The position numbers and the translations under genes were made by a program. Under the pieces are notes generated by a model that did not search any database, was not told where the DNA came from, and worked only from the letters and a program-made list of their open reading frames with translations. A stretch of 64,000 nt of DNA from Bacteroidales bacterium (lineage in GTDB: Bacteria; Bacteroidota; Bacteroidia; Bacteroidales; GCA-2748055), in assembly GCA_029210725.1 (NCBI GenBank), contig JARGFM010000004.1, positions 118,288 to 182,287 of the forward strand. Reading direction: 5' to 3'. This document shows, piece by piece, positions 54,070 to 61,759 of the stretch. Numbering within the stretch: position 1 is the stretch's first letter; each line of letters begins with the position of its first letter.

Positions 54070-55314
54070 ATGGAAGATATTACAACCGTCGTTTCTGAAT
54101 TTGCCGTTTCCATCGACACCATATGGATTCTGATTGCAGCTGTCCTGGTAATGTTTATGCAGGCTGGATTTGCTCTGGTCGAAGCAGGCTTCACCAGGTC
54201 CAAAAACACCGCAAATATATTGATGAAGAACCTGATGGATTTCTCCAATGGATCTCTGATCTTCTACATAATGGGATATACCCTGATGTATGGAGAGGAT
54301 ATAGGTGGTTTTATGGGAAAAATCTCTCTCTTTTTCGGAAGTAATGAGATTAACAGCGTTCCTGATAAAGCATCGCTGATGTTTCAGACCGTATTTGCAG
54401 CTACCGCTGCTACTATTGTTTCGGGAGCAGTTGCTGAACGAACCAGGTTTTCCACCTATCTGATCTTTAGTATGGTCATTACGGCTATTATCTATCCCAT
54501 TTCCGGCCACTGGATCTGGGGTGGTGGCTGGCTCTCCGGCCTGAGCACACCCTTCCACGACTTTGCCGGATCCACCGTGGTCCATTCAGTGGGGGCCTGG
54601 GTTGGATTGATGGGAGCCATTGTCATCGGTCCCCGCCTGGGTAAATATAGCAGCGATGGAAAAGCCAGAGCCATTCCCGGACAGAACCTGGCCTTTGGCG
54701 CGCTGGGTGTCTTCATCCTCTGGTTTGGCTGGTTCGGCTTCAATCCCGGATCACAACTGGCCGCGGCCGGCAGTGAAAATGCCTCTGCCATCTCTCATAT
54801 CTTCGTGACCACCAACCTGGCGGCAGCAGCAGGGGCTGTTGCGGCGATGGTTCTTACCTGGTCCAAATACAAACGGCCCGGACTCTCCCTGACACTGAAC
54901 GGGGCCCTGGCCGGACTGGTAGCCATCACGGCAGGATGCGATGTAGTCAGTCCGGGAGGTGCAGTCATCATCGGACTGCTTGCCGGTATCCTGCTGGTTT
55001 TCGGTGTGGAATTATTTGACAGGGTCCTGAAGATAGATGATCCTGTGGGTGCCGTCTCGGTACACGGACTCAATGGCGCCCTGGGTACCATCATGGTTGG
55101 GTTTTTCAGTACCAGCAACGGTCTCTTTTACGGAGGGGGTGCTGCCCGGCTGGGATCACAGCTTCTTGGTGTTGCTGCCGTAGCTGCATGGGCCATGGGC
55201 CTTGGCTTCATCTTATTCTTTACCCTCAAAAAGACCATCGGGGGAAGGGTTTCCCGGCGTATTGAAGAGGAAGACCTGGATATTTATGAACATGGTGAAT
55301 CTGCCTACAACTAA
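54070..55314 (+). CDS. amt: Ammonium channel (first copy)
   Basis: 414 residues with about eleven membrane spans. The pore histidines are in F-A-G-S-T-V-V-H-S-V-G and in V-S-V-H-G-L-N-G-A-L-G-T, and F-G-W-F-G-F-N-P-G-S is also present. The protein begins right at the first span, without the cleaved signal peptide of many Amt proteins. It takes up ammonium (as NH3 or NH4+) across the inner membrane and is expected to be gated by the P-II protein encoded just upstream. Confidence 0.95.
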   Translation: MEDITTVVSEFAVSIDTIWILIAAVLVMFMQAGFALVEAGFTRSKNTANILMKNLMDFSNGSLIFYIMGYTLMYGEDIGGFMGKISLFFGSNEINSVPDKASLMFQTVFAATAATIVSGAVAERTRFSTYLIFSMVITAIIYPISGHWIWGGGWLSGLSTPFHDFAGSTVVHSVGAWVGLMGAIVIGPRLGKYSSDGKARAIPGQNLAFGALGVFILWFGWFGFNPGSQLAAAGSENASAISHIFVTTNLAAAAGAVAAMVLTWSKYKRPGLSLTLNGALAGLVAITAGCDVVSPGGAVIIGLLAGILLVFGVELFDRVLKIDDPVGAVSVHGLNGALGTIMVGFFSTSNGLFYGGGAARLGSQLLGVAAVAAWAMGLGFILFFTLKKTIGGRVSRRIEEEDLDIYEHGESAYN

Positions 55315-55454
55315 GCCACCTGCTTCAGCCAATGAGATCATAACTTACGCTCTATGAATCCGGAAAGGGCTGTGTCACTGGATGCGGAACTTTCAATTTA
55401 TAAGTAATTAACAAAATTATGTGTCAAAAACACAGTATAATAGATAGTGTTTGT
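55315..55454. other. Non-coding stretch between amt and the gltB promoter
   Basis: Together with the promoter and leader this gap is 325 bases. The first part shows no clear terminator for amt and no ORF of note; a GGCTGTGTCA string recurs near 63179. It becomes AT-rich toward the gltB promoter. Confidence 0.5.
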
Positions 55455-55484
55455 TTTGATTCGTAATATTTATAGCTATCTTTG
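55455..55484 (+). promoter_or_regulatory. gltBD promoter
   Basis: TTTG at 55455-55458, an 18-base spacer and TATCTTTG at 55477-55484, a very good Bacteroidota -33/-7 pair. The predicted start of transcription is near 55490, giving a leader of about 150 nt before gltB. The CCCC/GGGG sites of the two channel promoters are absent here. Confidence 0.65.
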
Positions 55485-55501
55485 CAGAAACAAACGAAAT
55501 A

Positions 55502-55564
55502 ATGCCGATCCATTCGAATACCGTTAAAAGGCAGATGTCAAAGAGGATAGCCTGGCCCGGATGA
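55502..55564 (+). CDS. Possible 20-codon leader peptide of gltBD
   Basis: ATG at 55502 opens M-P-I-H-S-N-T-V-K-R-Q and ends at TGA 55562-55564, 12 bases after the expected transcript start and preceded by an A-rich stretch. Its stop codon overlaps segment 2 of the leader, so a ribosome ending there would mask the antiterminator. It has a single Gln codon and no Glu codon, so classic codon-run sensing is unlikely. It may be chance. Confidence 0.25.
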   Translation: MPIHSNTVKRQMSKRIAWPG

Positions 55565-55592
55565 GAATGGTATGAACTGAAATAATGAAAGA

Positions 55593-55628
55593 GCCGTTCT
55601 CAGACCTGGTCGGGAACGGCTTTTCTTT
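55593..55628 (+). terminator. Intrinsic terminator in the gltB leader
   Basis: A 9-bp stem (GCCGTTCTC with GGGAACGGC, one G-U pair), a 10-base loop and TTTTCTTT. It lies after the gltB promoter and ends 12 bases before the gltB ATG, so it would stop the operon unless prevented. Confidence 0.65.
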
Positions 55629-55639
55629 AATGACTTTCA

Positions 55640-58600
55640 ATGCGGGATACGATGGGAACAAAAAGGCCCGAACAGGCCGGATTATACAGAAGCGCATTTG
55701 AACATGACAACTGCGGTATCGGATTTGTAGCCGATCTGAAGGGGAGAAAATCGCACCAGATTATTAAGCGCGGACTGGAAACCCTGGTGAATATGACGCA
55801 CCGGGGAGCGGAAGGGGCTGACAGTAAAACCGGCGATGGTGCCGGAGTGATGATCCAGATACCCCGCGATTTTTACCTGATGCAGGGATATTCGATCCCC
55901 CATGAGGGTCAGTTCGGAACCGGACTTGTTTTCCTTCCCAGGGATGCGGGTGAGGCCCGCAAGTGTGAAGAGATTCTGGTCCAGATCATCAGCGATGAAG
56001 GAGTAAAGCTGATAGGCTTCAGGGAGGTCCCCAGGGACAACAGTGTCATTGGAGAGATTGCCAGGAAGGCAGAACCTAATATGAAACAGATTCTTCTGGG
56101 TGCCGATCTTCCCAGAGAGGAACTGGAGCGTAAACTATATATCATCCGGAAACGGGTCGAAAAGTATATTGCCGGCTCCGAAATAAAGGATAAAGCTCTC
56201 TTCTACCTTCCAAGTCTTTCTACCAGGATCCTGATCTACAAGGGAATGCTGACCTCGGAGCAGCTGGGAGAGTATTTCCTGGACCTTCAGGATGAGAGGA
56301 TGGAAAGTGCCATCGCCCTGGTTCACTCCCGTTTCAGTACCAACACCTTCCCCAGCTGGGACCTTGCCCAGCCTTTCCGGATGCTGGCTCACAACGGAGA
56401 GATCAACACGGTGAAGGGAAACCGCTTCTGGATGCAGGCCCGGGAGTCGATACTTAAATCGGATATACTGGGCGACCTGGAAAAGATCTACCCGGTGATC
56501 GAACCCAATAAGAGCGACTCGGCCTCCCTGGATAATGTACTGGAATTCCTGGTAATGAGTGGAAAGTCGCTGCCCTATGCCATGTCGATCCTGATTCCCG
56601 AATCGTGGAACCAAAAGAACCCCATTTCGCCCGAGCTGAAAGCTTTTTACCAGTACCATTCGACCTTTATGGAACCCTGGGACGGTCCGGCCTCTCTGAT
56701 ATTCAGCGATGGCAGGTATATCGGGGGAATGCTGGACCGGAACGGTTTGCGTCCTTCCCGCTACGTGATCACAAAAGATGACCTGATGGTTATGGGTTCG
56801 GAAGTGGGGGTTCAGACTTTCGATCCGGCCGAGATCCGGGAAAAGGGACGCCTGAAACCGGGAAAAATCATCCTGGTGGATGTACAGGAGGGTAAAATCT
56901 ACCGGGATGAAGAACTTAAAGCTCAGCTTGCCTCTGAACACCCCTATAAGGAGTGGATCGCTAAAAACATGGTGAACCTGGAGGATATTCAGGCAGGTAA
57001 CATTGTAGCGCCCGGACTGGGTGAAGCCTACAAGGAGTATCTGACCTCCTTTAATTACAGCAGGGAGGATATCGAGACCATTATCAAGCCCATGGCCGAA
57101 TCAGCCAAGGAACCCATCGGTTCGATGGGGAATGATGTTCCTACCACCGTTCTCAGCAAGAAACCATACAGGCTTTTTGCCTATTTCAAACAACTCTTTG
57201 CACAGGTAACCAACCCGGCCATTGATCCCATCCGCGAAGAGTTGGTCATGACCCTGACCGGCTACCTGGGATCCCTGCAGACCAATGTCCTGGACGAGAC
57301 ACCCGATCATGTAAAGATGGTCAAGTTCAAGAGTCCGGTTATCAACAACACTTATTTCCAGGTGGTGAAAAACCTTCGCTATAAAGGCTTTTCCAACCGG
57401 GTGATCCCCATCCATTTCGATGCAAGCCAGGGAGCAGCCGGACTGGAGAAGGCCGTGGAGGATATCTGCCTGCAGGCCGAAAAGGCAGTGGATGAGAAGA
57501 ACAACTATATCATCCTTTCGGACAGAAATATCAGTGAAAAAAGGGCCCCCATCCCATCTTTGCTCGCTGTTTCGGCCGTGCACCACCACCTGATCAATAA
57601 GCGAAAGCGCATGCAGATCGATATTGTCGTGGAATCGGCCGAACCACGCGAAGTGATGCATTTTGCCCTTCTGTTCGGCTACGGGGCCAGTATCATCAAT
57701 CCTTATATGAGCTTTGCTATCATTGAAAAACTGGTTCAAACCAGGGTGATCCAGCAGGATTTTGATAAAGCTCAGGAGAACTATATGGAGGCTGTGAACA
57801 AGGGGCTGCTGAAGATCTTATCAAAAATGGGGATCAGCACCCTGCGGAGCTACCGTTCGGCGCAGATTTTCGAAGCGATCGGGATCCAATCTGATATTAC
57901 AAACCGCTATTTTGAGGGAACCGTTTCCCGTATCGGGGGAATCGGGCTGGAAGAGATCTCTGAAGAGGTCCTGATCCCCCACCGCAAAGCATACTCGGAG
58001 GATGTTCATTCCATGATGCTTACCGAAGGAGTTTACTCCTACCGGAAATATGGGGAACAGCACGCGTGGAACCCCGAATCGGTGGCCCTTCTCCAGTGGA
58101 GCACCAGGAACAACGATTACCAGAAATATAAGGAATACGCAGCCTTGGTCGATTGCGAAACGGCTCGCCCCGGATTCCTGAGGGGTCTGCTCAAATACAA
58201 GCGGAATCCCATCCCTATCGGGGAAGTGGAAGCGGCTGAGAATATCCTGAAAAGATTTGTAACCGGGGCCATGTCCTACGGCTCCATTAGTAAAGAGGCT
58301 CATGAGGCCCTGGCCATTGCCATGAACCGGATCGGGGGAAGAAGCAATACGGGCGAAGGTGGTGAGGACCCCGAGAGATTTGAAACCATGGAAAATGGCG
58401 ATTCGCGCCGCAGTGCCATCAAACAGGTGGCCAGCGGCCGCTTCGGAGTAACCACGCACTACCTGGTCAATGCCGATGAGATCCAGATTAAAGTGGCCCA
58501 GGGCGCCAAGCCGGGTGAAGGGGGGCAGCTCCCCGGACACAAGGTGGATAAGATTATTGCCAAAACCCGTTACTCCATTCCTGGTATCACCCTGATATCC

Positions 58601-60181
58601 CCTCCCCCCCATCATGATATCTATTCCATTGAGGACCTGGCCCAGTTGATCTTCGATTTAAAAAATGTCAACCCGCAGGCCAGGATATCGGTTAAACTGG
58701 TATCGGAGACCGGCGTAGGGACCATCGCTGCGGGAGTAGCCAAAGCTTCAGCCGACCTGATAACAATCAGCGGGGCCGAGGGAGGCACCGGGGCCAGTCC
58801 CACCTCCTCCATCAAGCATGCCGGATTACCCCTGGAAATTGGTCTTGCCGAAACCCAGCAGACCCTGGTTATGAATAACCTGAGACGAAAGGTGGTCCTG
58901 CAGGCCGATGGACAGATGAAGACGGGCCGGGATGTGATCATCTCTGCCCTCCTGGGTGCCGAGGAGTTCGGATTTGCCACCAGTGCCCTGGTGGTGCTGG
59001 GCTGCGTGATGATGCGCAAGTGCCATCTGAATACCTGTCCCGTAGGGGTTACCACCCAGAATGAAGAGTTAAGGAAAAGGTTCCGGGGGAAGGCCGACTT
59101 TGTAGAAAACTTCTTCCGCTTTGTAGCGGAAGAGGTACGTGAACATATGGCTGAACTCGGCTTCCGCTCTTTTGAGGATTTAGTGGGCCGGTCGGATCTT
59201 CTCGAAAGGGATCAGTCGGTTACCCACTGGAAAATTAAAAACCTGGACCTGAGCGACCTGACCGCCTTCCTGCCTGAATCAAAAAAGAATGCCCTGCACC
59301 GGACCGAAGAGCAGCAGCATAAACTGGAGGGAGTCATCGACCAAAGTCTGATAGAAGAGGCGAAACCGGCCCTGGAAAACGGGGAAGCGGTGACCATCCA
59401 TAAGTCCATCAAAAATACCGACCGTACCACCGGTGCGATGCTTGCAGGAACCATTGCCAGAGAATATGGAGGAGAAGGGCTGCCCGATGGCACCATCAAA
59501 GTGAGGTTTGCCGGTTCGGCCGGACAGAGCTTCGGGGCCTTTCTGGTGAAGGGTATGGAGTTCTACCTGGAGGGTGATACCAACGATTACCTCGGGAAAG
59601 GTCTGGCGGGCGGCCGCATCATTGTAGTCCCTCCCGATGGCTCCACCTTTGAATCGGACAAGAACATCATAATCGGGAATACGGTTCTTTACGGAGCCAC
59701 CAGGGGAGAAATCTTTATTTCCGGAGTGGCCGGTGAGCGTTTTGCTGTCCGGAACAGCGGAGCGACCGCCGTGGTGGAGGGTGTGGGTGACCACTGCTGC
59801 GAATATATGACCGGTGGCCGGGTGGTGGTTTTGGGAAAGACCGGGAGGAACTTTGCTGCAGGGATGAGCGGAGGTGTGGCATATGTGCTGGATGAAGAGG
59901 GTGATTTTGATTACTACTGCAACATGGGAATGGTGGAGCTTTCCCTGGTGGAGGATCTGAATGATAAGAAGGAGCTTTCCGACCTGATTGCCAGTCATTA
60001 TGAACATACAGGCAGCCGGGTAGCCGAGAAGATACTGACCGGCATGGAGGAGTATATGGAACGTTTTATAAAAATAACCCCCTACGAGTACAAAAAGGTA
60101 CTTATGGAGATGGCGCTGGAAGAGACCCGGAAGAAACTGGCCAGCGTGGAGAAAGATGTGGAAATGATGAGCGATCTGTAA
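55640..60181 (+). CDS. gltB: Glutamate synthase large subunit
   Basis: 1513 residues, the full length of GltB. Cys25 in H-D-N-C-G-I-G-F is the glutaminase nucleophile after removal of a 24-residue propeptide (20 residues if the ATG at 55652 is used). The FMN-binding synthase domain has G-E-G-G-Q-L-P-G-H-K-V, G-G-T-G-A-S-P and the 3Fe-4S cysteines in C-V-M-M-R-K-C-H-L-N-T-C near residue 1121-1132. The C-terminal GXGXG beta-helix domain is complete (G-G-R-I-I-V-V, G-E-R-F-A-V-R-N-S-G-A). With GltD it forms two glutamates from glutamine and 2-oxoglutarate, the step that uses the nitrogen taken up by the flanking channels. Confidence 0.97.
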   Translation: MRDTMGTKRPEQAGLYRSAFEHDNCGIGFVADLKGRKSHQIIKRGLETLVNMTHRGAEGADSKTGDGAGVMIQIPRDFYLMQGYSIPHEGQFGTGLVFLPRDAGEARKCEEILVQIISDEGVKLIGFREVPRDNSVIGEIARKAEPNMKQILLGADLPREELERKLYIIRKRVEKYIAGSEIKDKALFYLPSLSTRILIYKGMLTSEQLGEYFLDLQDERMESAIALVHSRFSTNTFPSWDLAQPFRMLAHNGEINTVKGNRFWMQARESILKSDILGDLEKIYPVIEPNKSDSASLDNVLEFLVMSGKSLPYAMSILIPESWNQKNPISPELKAFYQYHSTFMEPWDGPASLIFSDGRYIGGMLDRNGLRPSRYVITKDDLMVMGSEVGVQTFDPAEIREKGRLKPGKIILVDVQEGKIYRDEELKAQLASEHPYKEWIAKNMVNLEDIQAGNIVAPGLGEAYKEYLTSFNYSREDIETIIKPMAESAKEPIGSMGNDVPTTVLSKKPYRLFAYFKQLFAQVTNPAIDPIREELVMTLTGYLGSLQTNVLDETPDHVKMVKFKSPVINNTYFQVVKNLRYKGFSNRVIPIHFDASQGAAGLEKAVEDICLQAEKAVDEKNNYIILSDRNISEKRAPIPSLLAVSAVHHHLINKRKRMQIDIVVESAEPREVMHFALLFGYGASIINPYMSFAIIEKLVQTRVIQQDFDKAQENYMEAVNKGLLKILSKMGISTLRSYRSAQIFEAIGIQSDITNRYFEGTVSRIGGIGLEEISEEVLIPHRKAYSEDVHSMMLTEGVYSYRKYGEQHAWNPESVALLQWSTRNNDYQKYKEYAALVDCETARPGFLRGLLKYKRNPIPIGEVEAAENILKRFVTGAMSYGSISKEAHEALAIAMNRIGGRSNTGEGGEDPERFETMENGDSRRSAIKQVASGRFGVTTHYLVNADEIQIKVAQGAKPGEGGQLPGHKVDKIIAKTRYSIPGITLISPPPHHDIYSIEDLAQLIFDLKNVNPQARISVKLVSETGVGTIAAGVAKASADLITISGAEGGTGASPTSSIKHAGLPLEIGLAETQQTLVMNNLRRKVVLQADGQMKTGRDVIISALLGAEEFGFATSALVVLGCVMMRKCHLNTCPVGVTTQNEELRKRFRGKADFVENFFRFVAEEVREHMAELGFRSFEDLVGRSDLLERDQSVTHWKIKNLDLSDLTAFLPESKKNALHRTEEQQHKLEGVIDQSLIEEAKPALENGEAVTIHKSIKNTDRTTGAMLAGTIAREYGGEGLPDGTIKVRFAGSAGQSFGAFLVKGMEFYLEGDTNDYLGKGLAGGRIIVVPPDGSTFESDKNIIIGNTVLYGATRGEIFISGVAGERFAVRNSGATAVVEGVGDHCCEYMTGGRVVVLGKTGRNFAAGMSGGVAYVLDEEGDFDYYCNMGMVELSLVEDLNDKKELSDLIASHYEHTGSRVAEKILTGMEEYMERFIKITPYEYKKVLMEMALEETRKKLASVEKDVEMMSDL

Positions 60182-60192
60182 AAGAATAAACC

Positions 60193-61614
60193 ATGGGTGA
60201 TCCTAAAGGATTTTTAAAAATAAAGAAAAAACCAGCCGGAAACAGGCCGGTTCATGAGCGTACGGACGATTATTCCGAAGTAGAACAGGTGCTCAATTCC
60301 GAGGACCGTCAGCTCCAGGCATCCCGGTGTATGGATTGTGGCATTCCTTTTTGCCACTGGGGCTGCCCGGTGGATAACCTGATTCCCGAGTGGAACGACC
60401 TGCTTTACCGGGGCGACTGGAGAGGGGCCAGTGAGAGGCTGCACCATACCAATAATTTTCCGGAATTTACCGGAAGAATCTGTCCCGCTCCCTGCGAGCA
60501 CTCCTGTGTGCTGAACATTGACGGGGATACGGTTACCATCAGGGAAAATGAAGCCGCAATTGTGGAGAAAGCCTTCGCTGAAGGGTATATCAGGCCCAAT
60601 CCACCCAAACTTCAAACTGGAAAAAAAGTAGCTGTGATCGGCAGTGGACCGGCCGGTATGGCGGCTGCCGACCAGCTGAACCGGGCCGGTCACTCCGTTA
60701 CTCTTTTTGAAAAAGACCGGAAGGCCGGCGGATTGCTGCGATATGGCATCCCCGATTTCAAACTGAACAAGCATACCATCGACCGAAGGCTGAAGATCCT
60801 GATGGTTGAAGGCATTGAGATAAGAACCGAAACCGAAGTGGGGAAAGACATCTCCGGAGAAGAATTGCTGAAAAAATACGATGCGATCTGCCTGGCCATC
60901 GGCGCCATGAAACCCAGGGATCTGGAGATTGCCGGAAGAGAGCTGGACGGGATTCACTTTGCCATGGACTACCTGACCCAGCAAAACAAAGTAAATGATG
61001 GAGCCTATGTGGCCTACGACAACCGGATTACCGCCGAAAACCGGCGTGTCCTGGTCATTGGCGGGGGCGATACAGGCTCCGATTGTGTAGGGACCGCCAT
61101 CCGGCAGGGAGCCTTAAGTGTCACCCAGATTGAAATCCTGCCCGAACCGCCGGAGCAGCGTTCCATCGATAATCCATGGCCTTACTTTGCCAAAACACTG
61201 AAGACTTCCACCTCGCACGAAGAGGGCTGTGAGCGAAGATGGAGCCTCTCCACTCTCCGTTTCCTGGGGATGCAGCAGCGGGTGACTCATGCCGAGGTAC
61301 AGGAGGTCTCCTGGGAGAAGCTGAACGGCAGTTTTCAAATGAAAGCGCTGCCCGGAACCAAAGAACAAATTGAAGCCGACCTGATCCTGCTGGCCATGGG
61401 ATTTGTACACCCTGTTCACGAAGGTTTACTGACCGAACTGAATATTTCCCTGGACAGCCGGAAAAATGTACTTGTCGATCCATCCATGGCCACCAATGTA
61501 AAGAAAATATTTGCCGCAGGGGATGCTGCCAGCGGGGCCAGCCTGGTGGTTAACGCCATCGCATCGGGAAGAAAGGCTGCCAAAAAGATCGATGAATTTC
61601 TGGGGTCAGAATAA
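60193..61614 (+). CDS. gltD: Glutamate synthase small subunit
   Basis: 473 residues. N-terminal 4Fe-4S cysteines (C-M-D-C-G-I-P-F-C-H-W-G-C-P and C-P-A-P-C-E-H-S-C), the FAD site V-A-V-I-G-S-G-P-A-G-M-A-A-A and the NADPH site V-L-V-I-G-G-G-D-T-G-S-D-C. It passes electrons from NADPH to GltB. It starts 11 bases after gltB in one operon. The gap to amt2 (61615-61759) has no gene but holds the second CCCC/GGGG control site. Confidence 0.97.
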   Translation: MGDPKGFLKIKKKPAGNRPVHERTDDYSEVEQVLNSEDRQLQASRCMDCGIPFCHWGCPVDNLIPEWNDLLYRGDWRGASERLHHTNNFPEFTGRICPAPCEHSCVLNIDGDTVTIRENEAAIVEKAFAEGYIRPNPPKLQTGKKVAVIGSGPAGMAAADQLNRAGHSVTLFEKDRKAGGLLRYGIPDFKLNKHTIDRRLKILMVEGIEIRTETEVGKDISGEELLKKYDAICLAIGAMKPRDLEIAGRELDGIHFAMDYLTQQNKVNDGAYVAYDNRITAENRRVLVIGGGDTGSDCVGTAIRQGALSVTQIEILPEPPEQRSIDNPWPYFAKTLKTSTSHEEGCERRWSLSTLRFLGMQQRVTHAEVQEVSWEKLNGSFQMKALPGTKEQIEADLILLAMGFVHPVHEGLLTELNISLDSRKNVLVDPSMATNVKKIFAAGDAASGASLVVNAIASGRKAAKKIDEFLGSE

Positions 61615-61636
61615 ATATCTCCATTTTTTTAATACA

Positions 61637-61645
61637 CCCCCCCCC
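61637..61645. repeat. C9 homopolymer tract upstream of amt2
   Basis: Nine C followed by TATTT, 46 bases before the inverted repeat. CCCCTATTT also occurs in the porin operator, so this may be another binding half-site; such a run may also vary in length by slippage. Confidence 0.6.
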
Positions 61646-61690
61646 TATTTCGTACTGTTAATTATTTATTTTTTATATTTTTTTATATAT

Positions 61691-61710
61691 ACCCCCATTA
61701 TTATAGGGGT
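61691..61710. promoter_or_regulatory. CCCC/GGGG inverted repeat, candidate operator of amt2
   Basis: TATACCCC (61688-61695) and GGGGTATA (61706-61713) form a perfect inverted repeat around CATTATTATA. It overlaps the -33 position of the amt2 promoter. The core ACCCC-N10/11-GGGGT with an ATTATTAT-like centre is shared with the site at 52834. Confidence 0.65.
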
Positions 61711-61729
61711 ATAAATGCAATAAGTATTA

Positions 61730-61737
61730 TATTTTTG
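61730..61737 (+). promoter_or_regulatory. -7 box of amt2
   Basis: TATTTTTG fits TAnnTTTG, 22 bases before the ATG at 61760. The GGGGT half of the operator lies 19 bases upstream, where TTTG would be expected. Confidence 0.5.
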
Positions 61738-61759
61738 CAGGACCAGTAAAACCTGCATT

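Larger units (their letters stand above)
55490..55639 (+). promoter_or_regulatory. gltB leader with attenuator-like alternative helices
   Basis: Four segments can pair in turn: 1, CCATTC (55510-55515); 2, GAGAATGG (55563-55570); 3, GCCGTTCTC (55593-55601); 4, GGGAACGGC (55612-55620). 1:2 is 6 bp, 2:3 is 8 bp with one G-U pair, and 3:4 is the terminator stem. 2:3 excludes 3:4, and 1:2 frees 3. Inside the 1-2 loop, CCG/CGG (55521-55523, 55558-55560) and AGGC/GCCT (55529-55532, 55550-55553) are nested. This could be a ligand-binding RNA or a translation-coupled attenuator. The helices are short and unproven. Confidence 0.45.

Noticed and set aside
55315..55640. tRNA or known riboswitch in the amt-gltB gap
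   Set aside because: No cloverleaf, and no resemblance to the TPP, SAM, cobalamin, glycine or preQ1 elements that I can recognise; it is reported only as an attenuator-like leader.
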